A stretch of DNA of 14,631 nt from Methylovulum sp. (GTDB lineage Bacteria > Pseudomonadota > Gammaproteobacteria > Methylococcales > Methylomonadaceae): contig JACXTQ010000104.1 of the NCBI GenBank assembly GCA_016919605.1, positions 1 through 14,631 of the forward strand. Reading direction: 5' to 3'. Position 1 is the stretch's first letter. Each line of letters starts with the position of its first letter. The translations under genes were made by a program, and so were the position numbers. The notes below the pieces were generated by a model that was given only the letters and a program-made list of their open reading frames with translations, did no database searches and was not told the DNA's origin. Of this stretch, positions 1 to 8,300 are shown piece after piece.

Positions 1-1879
1 CGCTGGGTTTGGTCTCAACTTTTTCCTGCTTGCTAAAATTAGGTCTGTTAAATGTGTCGTTGTCATCTGTAGGCGGTTCAGGGTCTCTGCCCGCCATCAT
101 GGCATCAATTTGATCTTTATCAATGGTTTCCCATTTCATCAACGCGTCGGCCATTTTGTGCAAGATGCTGATGTTTTCTTGCAATAAAGTTTCGGCGCGG
201 TTGTAGTTACGGTCGATCACGGCACGGATTTCTTCGTCTATCTGTTGGGCGACATTGTTGGACACGCTGCTACCTTGTGAACCTGGATAACCCATAAATG
301 GCTGGCCATTTTCTTCACCGTAGACCAAAGGCCCCAACTTTTCGGAAAAGCCCCAACGTTTGACCATGTTGCGGGCCAGTTCGGTGGCACGTTCAATGTC
401 ATTGGATGCACCGGTAGTGACACGGTCGCCGCCGTAAATCATTAACTCGGCAATCCGACCACCAAACAAGCTGGCGATTTGGCTTTCCAACTTACGTTTG
501 CTGGCGCTGTATTGGTCTTGCTCAGGCAAGAACATGGTGATACCCAGCGCACGGCCACGCGGCATAATGCTGACTTTGTAGACAGGGTCATGGTCGGGTG
601 ACAATTGGCCGACAATGCAATGGCCCGCTTCATGATACGCGGTCAATAACTTGTCATCTTCGTTCATGACCATTGTGCGCCGTTCTGCACCCATCAGGAT
701 TTTGTCCTTGGCTTTTTCAAGATCCTGCATGGTGACTTCTTTTTTGTTGCTACGGGCCGCAAACAAGGCGGCTTCGTTGACGACATTGGCCAGTTCTGCA
801 CCTGAGAACCCTGGGGTGCCACGAGCGATGTATTTCAATTGGACATCAGCGGCCACTGGCACTTTTTTGATATGGACGTTAAGGATTTGTTCACGGCCAC
901 GCACATCAGGCAATCCGACGTTAACTTGGCGGTCAAAACGGCCAGGGCGCAACAAGGCTTTGTCGAGAATGTCGGCACGGTTGGTAGCGGCGATGACAAT
1001 CACCCCTTCATTACCGTTAAAGCCATCCATTTCCACCAATAATTGGTTGAGGGTTTGCTCACGCTCATCATTGCCGCCACCCATACCGGCACCGCCACGT
1101 TGACGACCGACCGCATCAATTTCGTCAATAAAGATAATGCAAGGTGCGTGTTCTTTGGCTTGGGCAAACATATCCCTGACTCTGGAAGCACCGACACCGA
1201 CAAACATTTCGACAAAATCAGAACCTGAGATGGTGAAGAACTTAACCCCTGCTTCTCCGGCAATGGCTCTGGCCAGCAAAGTCTTACCGGTTCCAGGAGG
1301 GCCTACCATCAGGATGCCGCGTGGTATTTTGCCGCCCAATTTTTGGAATTTTTGTGGGTCGGACAGAAAATCGACCAATTCGGTGACTTCTTCTTTGGCT
1401 TCTTCGCAACCGGCGACATCATCAAAGGTCACGGTCATTTTGTCTTCTTCAAGCATTTTGGCTTTGCTTTTGCCAAAGGTGTTGCCACCTGCGCCCGCAC
1501 CCTGCATCCTACGCATGTAGATGACCCACACGCCAATCAATAACAGCATGGGGAACCAGGAAATAAATATCTGCATGAACAACGATTGTTGGGCAGGCGG
1601 AATAGTGCGGATTTGCACGTTGTTGGTCATCAGGTCATCAATCAGGTTTTGGTCGCCAGGATTGAAGGTTTCATAATTTTGCCCATCGGTGGCGCGGATT
1701 TTAATCAACTGGCCGCTAATTTCGACATGGTCAATCAGGCCATGCTTAACTTTGATGATAAAATCGGAGTAGGCGATCGAGTCTTGTACGGGTGGCGCGG
1801 TGTTGACGCGGTTGTAGATCAGGAATGCACCTGTAATCACAACCCCCCAAAGCAACATATTCAATATAATTTTTTTCAT
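1..1879 (-). CDS. ftsH: ATP-dependent zinc metalloprotease FtsH, C-terminus cut by window edge
   Basis: FtsH is the inner-membrane AAA+ protease that degrades misfolded membrane proteins and short-lived regulators. The reading frame is open for 626 codons to the left edge. Visible in order: N-terminal TM helix (about residues 4-22), a periplasmic segment, a second TM (about 98-123), Walker A GPPGTGKT (193-200), Walker B with IIFIDEIDAVGR, the second region of homology ending RPGRFDRQV with the arginine finger, and the zinc site HEAGH (416-420), followed by GGDRVTTGASND containing the probable third zinc ligand. Spacing matches the family's usual length of about 640 residues, so only a short variable tail is missing. 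The ATG at 1879 is preceded by an AGGAG Shine-Dalgarno. The common upstream neighbour rlmE/ftsJ is absent; a sigma factor gene sits there instead. Certain identification. Confidence 0.98.
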   Translation of the reverse strand, partial: MKKIILNMLLWGVVITGAFLIYNRVNTAPPVQDSIAYSDFIIKVKHGLIDHVEISGQLIKIRATDGQNYETFNPGDQNLIDDLMTNNVQIRTIPPAQQSLFMQIFISWFPMLLLIGVWVIYMRRMQGAGAGGNTFGKSKAKMLEEDKMTVTFDDVAGCEEAKEEVTELVDFLSDPQKFQKLGGKIPRGILMVGPPGTGKTLLARAIAGEAGVKFFTISGSDFVEMFVGVGASRVRDMFAQAKEHAPCIIFIDEIDAVGRQRGGAGMGGGNDEREQTLNQLLVEMDGFNGNEGVIVIAATNRADILDKALLRPGRFDRQVNVGLPDVRGREQILNVHIKKVPVAADVQLKYIARGTPGFSGAELANVVNEAALFAARSNKKEVTMQDLEKAKDKILMGAERRTMVMNEDDKLLTAYHEAGHCIVGQLSPDHDPVYKVSIMPRGRALGITMFLPEQDQYSASKRKLESQIASLFGGRIAELMIYGGDRVTTGASNDIERATELARNMVKRWGFSEKLGPLVYGEENGQPFMGYPGSQGSSVSNNVAQQIDEEIRAVIDRNYNRAETLLQENISILHKMADALMKWETIDKDQIDAMMAGRDPEPPTDDNDTFNRPNFSKQEKVETKPS

Positions 1880-1986
1880 TTTAATTCTCCTGACCCCTTG
1901 CAAGGTCATCTGTTAGACGTTTGTTTATTACGATATTTATCGCCATCCAAAACCCGACGCCTCCACGCCGCCCTAATAGATTGATC

Positions 1987-2034
1987 TTAATTGTCCTTCG
2001 CTAAACAATGGCTCTTTAGCGTTGAGACAATTAA
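1987..2034. other. long imperfect hairpin in the ftsH/sigma-factor spacer
   Basis: The spacer 1880-2187 has no credible gene. It holds a two-part inverted repeat: an outer perfect 9-bp arm (TTAATTGTC at 1987-1995 and GACAATTAA at 2026-2034), small asymmetric internal bulges, then an inner perfect 7-bp stem (CGCTAAA at 1999-2005 and TTTAGCG at 2015-2021) around a 9-nt loop. On the minus strand it lies downstream of the sigma gene and about 110 bp upstream of ftsH, so it could end sigma transcription or sit in the ftsH leader. No U-run follows on the minus strand, which argues against a classical intrinsic terminator. The spacer also has a weak minus-strand TTGCCA/TATAAA pair near 2080-2100 with a short 15-bp spacing. 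Confidence 0.5.
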
Positions 2035-2187
2035 ACCACCTTTACCTCAAAAAGTCTTTTATTAACAGTGGCGTTTATACGGACTTAGCCCTCTTGGCAA
2101 AAGACCCTTAATTGTTTGTTTTAAAAGGCTTATATCTTAATTTTTTAACGCCTGGCAATGATTGTGCAATAACAGGTAACTATATTT

Positions 2188-3600
2188 TTACAAAAAACAC
2201 ATCAATTGTTGCCCAAAATTCAATTTCATTTTATTCAATGCCATCACTTGAATCTGCCTGACCCGCTCCCTGGTCAAGTTAAGCTCACAACCTATTTCTT
2301 GCAGAGTCATTTCCTGATCGGCATTCATGCCAAAATGGCTACAGATCACCTTAGCTTCACGCGGGTTTAGGGACTTGATAGCCATTGCCAATAATCGCTC
2401 CAAATCAGCCTCGGCAATACTGGCGAAAGCATGGGTAAAAATGTTTTGCTCGAGAAAATCAATCGGAGAAAAGGCTTCTTCCTCATCTTCGCCACTTTCC
2501 AACGACATCACAGTTTGCGAAATTGACAAGATGGTGTCGATTTCATCACGCGAGAGCTTGGTATATTCGGCTAGTTCATTGACCGAAGGCTCCAGCCCCG
2601 TGCGTGCCACCCATTCATTCTTGGCACGGAACACTTTGTTGATGGTGGCGACTTGGCCACAAGGCACGCGTACCAGACGTTCACAACGTGATAATGAGCG
2701 GGAAATGGCCTGTCTTATCCAATAACCGGCATAGGTTGAAAATTGGAAACCTAACCGATAATCAAAACGATCCACCGCTTTTAGCAAACCACTTTGGCCT
2801 TCTTGCACCAAATCTTCAAAATCCAAAAAACCGGCCTTATATTGGTTGGCGATAAACAACACCAATTTGTTGTTGGCTTCCGCCAGTTGCCGCCTGGCGG
2901 CCAACCATTCATGTTCGGCGACCACTATATCGGAAAAGTAGTGGTGCATTTGGGTGCTAGACAAAAACAAAAATTGTTCGTCATAGCTGGCAATATCCAA
3001 TGCCCTGAACACTTCTGCCATTTGGGTGCCATTAGCACGATACCGACGTTTGTCGCCTTCCAAACGCTTGACCATCAAGTGCGTATGCGAGCTATTGCCT
3101 GCATGCGCGGGCTGATGGCAAAGCCCCCTTAATTTATAGGCGTATACAATCACTTCGATGATTTTGCTCAAATCCTCAAAGGTAAAAGGGAAAGCTTGCA
3201 AAGCCGCCGCCAAGGCATCTTTGTGGCTGAGATAAAGGCCATCACTTAAACCCGCATTGGACATAGCCTGATAGGTTTCGCCGTAGCATTTTTTTATTTC
3301 CGACAGCGCCGAAGCCAAATCTGAAATCAAACCAGTTTCATCATCAGCTTCCGAAGCATCGGCCATTTTTTCATTGCCGTTAAGCAACAATAACGCAGTG
3401 ATCGGAAATTGCGACACGCCTGCTATCAACTTCGATTTTTCGTCATTTAAACGGCGGGCAATTTCGACGTTACCATGCTCTGTGTTAGCGTTCGCCGGGC
3501 TAACTTTGCTAGCAAAAGGGTCAATTGCCGTATTCACCGTGCCATTATTAACAACGGCACTGCGTTTTTGTCTTGACAAATGTTCAGTTAAATAAGCCAT
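2188..3600 (-). CDS. sigma-70 family RNA polymerase sigma factor, RpoD-like (group 2)
   Basis: A 470-residue sigma factor that would direct RNA polymerase to a set of promoters. The C-terminal half shows region 2.1-2.4 (NKLVLFIANQYKAG, DLVQEGQSGLLKAVDRFDYR, FQFSTYAGYWIRQAISRSL), region 3 (RLVRVPCGQVATINKV) and region 4 (LNPREAKVICSHFGM, then the helix-turn-helix LTRERVRQIQVMALNKMK). The N-terminal half (about 200 residues) faintly recalls RpoD region 1.2 (EIARRLNDEKSKLIAGVSQF) and the RpoD non-conserved region, so it is longer than RpoS (about 330) and shorter than RpoD (about 610). In region 2.3 the first of the usual two tryptophans is tyrosine (Tyr293-Trp294). Start choice: an ATG at 3609 is directly abutted by GAGGA, whereas the ATG at 3600 lies 9 nt from it, so 3600 (MAYLTEHL) is the better start. 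Probably an alternative sigma, not the housekeeping one; the regulon cannot be read from here. Confidence 0.9.
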   Translation of the reverse strand: MAYLTEHLSRQKRSAVVNNGTVNTAIDPFASKVSPANANTEHGNVEIARRLNDEKSKLIAGVSQFPITALLLLNGNEKMADASEADDETGLISDLASALSEIKKCYGETYQAMSNAGLSDGLYLSHKDALAAALQAFPFTFEDLSKIIEVIVYAYKLRGLCHQPAHAGNSSHTHLMVKRLEGDKRRYRANGTQMAEVFRALDIASYDEQFLFLSSTQMHHYFSDIVVAEHEWLAARRQLAEANNKLVLFIANQYKAGFLDFEDLVQEGQSGLLKAVDRFDYRLGFQFSTYAGYWIRQAISRSLSRCERLVRVPCGQVATINKVFRAKNEWVARTGLEPSVNELAEYTKLSRDEIDTILSISQTVMSLESGEDEEEAFSPIDFLEQNIFTHAFASIAEADLERLLAMAIKSLNPREAKVICSHFGMNADQEMTLQEIGCELNLTRERVRQIQVMALNKMKLNFGQQLMCFL

Positions 3601-3609
3601 ATCACCCAT

Positions 3610-3614
3610 TCCTC
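3610..3614 (-). promoter_or_regulatory. Shine-Dalgarno that decides the sigma-factor start
   Basis: GAGGA read on the minus strand. It touches the upstream ATG (3607-3609, zero spacing) but lies 9 nt before the in-frame ATG at 3598-3600, so translation most likely begins at the second ATG. Confidence 0.6.
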
Positions 3615-3816
3615 GCCAACAAAGCGTCTGAAAAATATAATCGGTAGCGCAAGGCTTATAAAGCCATCAACAATGCGCACACATTTTTGATTTACCAACT
3701 TCAGTCCACAATCAATAATAATCCGTCTGTTTTTTCGGGTAACTGTTAATTGATACGAACCAGTCTGTTTACTAATCATTTCACAATACTGTAACAACAA
3801 CCTCTATTTTCGTCAA

Positions 3817-3834
3817 CATATAGTTTTACAAAAC
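3817..3834. repeat. AT-rich direct repeat, copy 1
   Basis: CATATAGTTTTACAAAAC; it matches 4013-4030 at 17 of 18 positions. It contains the perfect palindrome GTTTT-AC-AAAAC, which makes it look operator-like. It lies in the roughly 750-bp gene-free region between the divergent sigma gene and ribA (3601-4348). Apart from these repeats and two short hairpins, that region shows strong AT richness (about 3830-4070) and no convincing gene on either strand. Confidence 0.45.
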
Positions 3835-4012
3835 ATGAACAAAAATAAAATAAATCATATTTTGTCTAACTTTTATTGATTATGGCACTTCCTTTTAGCC
3901 CCAATCAATGCACATAATAACCTTAAATTTATAATATAAATTAGTTTTTTAATATTATATTAATTAATATCAACTAGATATATGATTTTATCTGTAAATC
4001 ACCATCACTGGG

Positions 4013-4030
4013 CATATAGTTTGACAAAAC
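4013..4030. repeat. AT-rich direct repeat, copy 2
   Basis: CATATAGTTTGACAAAAC, one mismatch to 3817-3834, same orientation, 196 bp apart. The mismatch creates a TTGACA (4021-4026) that resembles a -35 element, although I see no good -10 at the usual distance. Two near-identical palindromic words in one intergenic region could be sites for the same regulator. Confidence 0.45.
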
Positions 4031-4228
4031 TAACTTCATATTGTTTTTGTCATACTTTCAAAATGCCAGACACTCCTGTTGAATTGGAATATATACCTGT
4101 TACCTAAACGGTTGCTGAACGGAATCAAAAAAAATGCGCAACATCGGCCCATGACAGTAAATTCAATACCTAATCGTTAGGATGCTTGCCAAACATCGGG
4201 CAAACGCCAGCCAAACTGCGTGGTAGCG

Positions 4229-4246
4229 ATAAATCACCCGATTTAT
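4229..4246. other. short hairpin upstream of ribA
   Basis: Perfect 7-bp inverted repeat ATAAATC/GATTTAT with a 4-nt loop, about 100 bp before ribA. AT-rich and without a U-run, so its role is unclear. Confidence 0.3.
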
Positions 4247-4289
4247 GCACCGACAAGCCTTGGGTCAGGTAAAATAGGCCAAACCAACC

Positions 4290-4312
4290 CCACAGCCTGT
4301 TTAACGCTGTGG
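4290..4312 (+). other. leader hairpin directly upstream of ribA
   Basis: CCACAGC (4290-4296) pairs perfectly with GCTGTGG (4306-4312) around a 9-nt loop. It is followed after 8 nt by TTTTT (4321-4325), then the GTG start of ribA at 4349. It could be an attenuator-like element or simply a structured leader. The conserved helices of an FMN riboswitch are not visible. Confidence 0.35.
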
Positions 4313-4348
4313 AAGAACTATTTTTGAATTTTTAGCTTAAGCATTGAC

Positions 4349-4963
4349 GTGAAGCCATTATTAGAAGACTTAGTACAAACGCCCATCCCCACTCGGCACG
4401 GCGAATTTATTTTGCATTACTACAGCAACTCGCTGGATCGTAAGGAACATATCGCCTTGGTTAAAGGCGACATCAAGGATCAAGAAAACGTGCCTGTACG
4501 CATCCATTCCGAATGCTTTACCGGCGATGTCTTAGGCTCCAGACGTTGCGACTGCGGCGAACAGTTGGACATGGCCATGCAGCTGATTGATCAGGCCGGG
4601 CGCGGGGTATTGATCTATCTACGTCAAGAGGGGCGCGGTATCGGCCTGTTGAAAAAACTCCAAGCCTACAACTTGCAAGATCAAGGCATGGACACCGTCG
4701 ATGCCAACCTGCATCTGGGTTATCAGGCCGACGAGCGCGAATACGGCATCGCCGCGCTGATCTTGGCCAGCCTTGGCATCAAATCCATCGCCTTAATCAC
4801 CAATAACCCCGAAAAAATAGAAGGTCTGAAAAAATTGGGCATCACCATCACTGACCGGATTCCCATTGAAATAAAAGCCAATGATGACAACTTAGGCTAC
4901 TTGCAGACCAAAGCCAAAAAAATGGCGCATTGGCTGTTCCAAGCGCAAAACGAACAAGACTGA
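4349..4963 (+). CDS. ribA: GTP cyclohydrolase II
   Basis: RibA opens GTP to 2,5-diamino-6-ribosylamino-4(3H)-pyrimidinone 5'-phosphate with release of formate and pyrophosphate, the first committed step of riboflavin synthesis in the cytoplasm. The 204-residue protein is a stand-alone RibA, close to the E. coli length, not the RibBA fusion. The zinc ligands are Cys56, Cys67 and Cys69 in HSECFTGDVLGSRRCDCG; YLRQEGRGIGL (90-100) and Tyr107 with Asp128/Arg130 in GYQADEREYG match the family's substrate-binding and catalytic positions. The start is GTG at 4349 with no clear Shine-Dalgarno, which suggests weak or regulated initiation, but conservation begins right after it (LVQTPIPTRHG). It stands alone, not in a rib operon; the next gene is nearly 400 bp away. 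Confidence 0.96.
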   Translation: MKPLLEDLVQTPIPTRHGEFILHYYSNSLDRKEHIALVKGDIKDQENVPVRIHSECFTGDVLGSRRCDCGEQLDMAMQLIDQAGRGVLIYLRQEGRGIGLLKKLQAYNLQDQGMDTVDANLHLGYQADEREYGIAALILASLGIKSIALITNNPEKIEGLKKLGITITDRIPIEIKANDDNLGYLQTKAKKMAHWLFQAQNEQD

Positions 4964-5057
4964 CCGCACCGCCTGCGCCAAAAGCTATCGCGTAACAGAT
5001 TTGGAGGTGGCGGTAGCCATAAACGCGTACTCCCCTAAATGACCCCCTTCCCCTCTC

Positions 5058-5088
5058 GCCAATTGGCCAATTTTTCTGGCCGATTGGC
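5058..5088 (+). terminator. hairpin downstream of ribA, possible terminator
   Basis: A 12-bp stem with one G-U pair (arms 5058-5069 and 5077-5088) and a 7-nt T-rich loop, 95 bp after the ribA stop. The downstream tract AAAACCCTTTT is a poor U-run, so this may be a weak intrinsic terminator or a structured spacer. The rest of the interval 4964-5354 holds the nrdJ promoter region and no gene. Confidence 0.4.
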
Positions 5089-5214
5089 AAAACCCTTTTG
5101 CTACAGATGCTTACCCAGTCGCCACTGGAAACCGCTTTTTCACACCCGTCCCTACTCAAAAACCACCCCTCTGGCAAGCAGTTTTTAGGAAATTTTTATT
5201 TCTGCCAATTTCGC

Positions 5215-5245
5215 TTTCAACCACTATATATTGTGCTAAGATAAT
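5215..5245 (+). promoter_or_regulatory. putative nrdJ promoter
   Basis: A weak TTTCAA (5215-5220) and GATAAT (5240-5245) with 19-bp spacing bracket the first NrdR box. This would let NrdR binding occlude RNA polymerase. The elements are poor matches to consensus; the NrdR site is the stronger evidence that transcription starts here. Confidence 0.35.
5221..5236 (+). promoter_or_regulatory. NrdR box 1 upstream of nrdJ
   Basis: The core CACTATATATTGTG (5222-5235) agrees at every position with the known NrdR palindrome CACWATATATWGTG. NrdR is the ATP/dATP-sensing zinc-finger repressor of ribonucleotide reductase genes. The box lies about 120 bp before the nrdJ ATG. Confidence 0.85.
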
Positions 5246-5251
5246 AAAAAC

Positions 5252-5267
5252 AAACTACATATAGCCC
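5252..5267 (+). promoter_or_regulatory. NrdR box 2 upstream of nrdJ
   Basis: The core AACTACATATAGCC (5253-5266) keeps 10 of 14 consensus positions. Its centre is 31 bp from that of box 1 (15 bp between 16-mers), which is the helical phasing known for paired NrdR sites. The weaker sequence is offset by this exact spacing. Confidence 0.7.
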
Positions 5268-5354
5268 CAAAGCCATTCTTCAGCCTGACCTTAAGATGCT
5301 GATTTATGGCTTGTTTTTTTAGCCTATACCATTACCCACCCAGGATCACCGTCA

Positions 5355-8300
5355 ATGTCAGCCCAACTCCATGTCATCCCCCAATCCGTGACCGAAATCC
5401 CCTTCCAAGATGCTTCTATGGATATTTGGGACACCAAATATTGCCTAAAGACCAAAGAGGGCGTGACCTTGGATACCACCATTGACGGCACTTACCAACG
5501 GGTTGCCAAAGCCTTATCCGAAGTCGAACAAGGCAAAGCCAAACAAGAGCAGCACTATAAAGAATTTCTCTGGGCCTTACGCCAGGGTGCCATTCCGGCG
5601 GGGCGTATCGTCTCCAATGCAGGGGCGTTAGAGCATAAGCCCGCCACCTCCACCATCAACTGTACCGTGTCCGGCATCATTGCCGACTCTATGGACGATA
5701 TATTGCACAAAGTGCATGAGGCTGGCCTAACCCTCAAGGCGGGTTGTGGTATAGGTTATGAGTTTTCCACCCTACGCCCGAAAGGCGCTTATGTGTCAGG
5801 CGCAGGCGCCTATACTTCAGGGCCGCTGTCATTCATGGATATTTATGACAAGATGTGCTTCACCGTCTCCTCTGCCGGGGGCAGACGTGGGGCGCAAATG
5901 GCGACGTTTGATGTCGGCCACCCTGATGTCATCGAATTTATCCGCGCCAAACGCGAAGATGGCCGTTTGCGCCAATTTAACCTGTCTTTACTCATTACCG
6001 CCGAATTTATGCAGGCGGTCAAAAATGACCAAACGTGGGCGCTGTCCTTTCCGGTCACGGAAAAAGAAGTCCAAGCCGACAAGCTTGATCTTGGCAACCG
6101 CGAACAAATCATCTGGCGTGAGTTTCCTAACAAGAGCAATTACCTTATCAACAATGACGGCCTAGTCGCCTGCCGCGTCACTAAAACCATGCCTGCCCGC
6201 CGTTTATGGGACATGATTATGAGTTCCACCTACGACTACGCCGAACCGGGCTTTATCCTGATCGACAAAGTCAATGAAATGAACAACAACTGGTTTTGCG
6301 AAAAAATCCGCGCCACCAATCCTTGCGTCACTGCCGATACCCGCCTGCACACCCAATATGGCCTGGTCAAAATCGGCGACCTTTACCACAGCGGCGCGGC
6401 GTTGCAAGTCACCGTTGACAAACGCGCCTTAGGCCAAAACGAGCTTGGCACCGAAGTGCGCCCTGCCAAACCGGCCTTTATGACCGCGCGGTCGGCTGAT
6501 GTCTACCGTGTCCGCACCCGTGACGGCTACGAGATCAAAGCCACGGCTTGGCATGATTTTTATACGGCAAGGGGCAAAATCAAACTGAAAGACTTGCAAG
6601 TGGGCGACCAACTGCTGATCCAATCCGGCAAAGGCCAGTTTGGGAAGGCGGGGGATAAAAACTTCGGCATCTTATTGGGCTTGATGACCGGTGACGGCCA
6701 TTTCACCAACCGAGGCAAAGACCAACAGGCGGCGGTCATTAATTTATGGAACGATGACCGTAGCCTAGCGCCGATGCTGGTCGCTTACATCAACCAACTG
6801 ATCGCCACCACCGCTCTGGAGCAACAACGTCAGCGCACTTATCAAGTGTCCCCGGTCGCCATACCGCAGCGTAACTTGGTCATGATCCGTTCCGTGCTGC
6901 TGGCACGTCTGTTGGAATTTTATGGCTTTAACAAAGCCAGCAAGTTAAGGGTTCCCGAAGTGATCTGGCAAGGCAACGAGGAGTGCGTCAAAGGCTATTT
7001 GAGCGGCCTGTTCCAAGCGGACGGGACTGTCAATATTTCTGGAAAGACCAAATCTTGCTCTATACGTTTAGCTTCGTCAGCAATACAATTGCTTCAAGAT
7101 ATACAAATGATTTTAGCCAATTTTGGTATTTTTTGCCGTATCTATAAACGCCGTAATGCAGAAATACGACAACTGCCAGATGGCAAAGGCTCGTTGAAAG
7201 GATACGCTTGCCAAGCTGATTACGAGCTAATTATTGATGGTCAATCCAGAGAACAGTTTATGCAAGAAATCGGTTTTATGGGCGAAAAGAAAAACCAGAA
7301 ATATCAAAACTGGGTTATTGACAAAAAACTCTTGCAAAAACAAAACTACTTAACTAAAATTACATCAATTGAAATAATTGGTAAAGAAGATGTTTTTGAC
7401 ACAACTCAAACTGATAAAAATACTGTTATTTTTAATGGAATAACCACAGGTCAGTGTGGCGAACAACCATTACCACCTTACGGTAGTTGTTTGCTAGGTT
7501 CTATCAACCTTACCCGCTTCGTCAAAAAGCCGTTCACCGCCGATGCTTATTTTGATTGGGACACTTACCGCAAAACCATCAAAATCTTCACCCGGATGCT
7601 GGACAATGTCGTTGAGCTTAACGGCTTGCCCTTAGCAAAACAGCGCGATGAAATCACCAGCAAACGCCGTCATGGCATGGGCTATCTAGGCTTAGGCTCC
7701 ACCGTCACCATGCTGGGTATGCGCTACGGTGACAGCGCTTCGTTAGCATTTACCGAAGAGGCCACCAAAGTGCTGGCGGTTGAGGGCTGGAAAGCCGCTT
7801 TGTCTTTGGCAAAGGAAAAAAGTCCGGCTCCGATTATGGAACAACTGTTCACCATCACTGGCGAAATGTTGCACCAACGCCCGGAAATGCTCGCCGATGG
7901 CTATAAGATAGGCGACCAAGTCCCCGGCAAAATCCTGCATACCAAGTACAGCCGCTATATGCAAAAAATAGCCAAAGTCGAGCCGGAACTGGTGCAACAA
8001 TTGACGGAAATAGGCGCGAGATTTACCCACCACAGCTCGATCGCCCCCACCGGCACTATCTCTTTGTCGCTGGCCAATAACGCCAGCAATGGCATAGAAC
8101 CGAGCTTTGCGCACCATTATTCGCGCAACATCATCCGCGCGGGCAAAAAATCCAAGGAAAAGGTCGATGTTTATTCATTTGAGCTGTTAGCCTACCGCTA
8201 CATGGTCAACACCGATGCGATGCCTTACAGCGACAACCCTAAGCACAAGTTGCCCGCCTATTTCATCGCCGCTGATGATGTGACCCCTAAGCAACATGTG

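Noticed and set aside
2188..3600. RpoS or housekeeping RpoD
   Set aside because: Length (470) and the diverged N-terminal half fit neither; region 2.3 has Tyr-Trp rather than Trp-Trp.
3588..3800. 70-codon minus-strand reading frame overlapping the start of the sigma gene
   Set aside because: The protein has no recognisable domain, overlaps the 5' end of a clear gene and lacks a good ribosome-binding site; it lies in the upstream leader.
4060..4348. FMN riboswitch before ribA
   Set aside because: None of the conserved RFN blocks (such as AGGGTGAAATTC-like words) could be found; only simple hairpins are present.
4848..5177. Minus-strand reading frame of 109 codons over the end of ribA and the spacer
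   Set aside because: It overlaps conserved ribA codons and shows no coding features; antisense shadow.
4964..5354. Cobalamin riboswitch before the B12-dependent reductase
   Set aside because: No B12-box sequence is visible; the paired NrdR boxes account for regulation.
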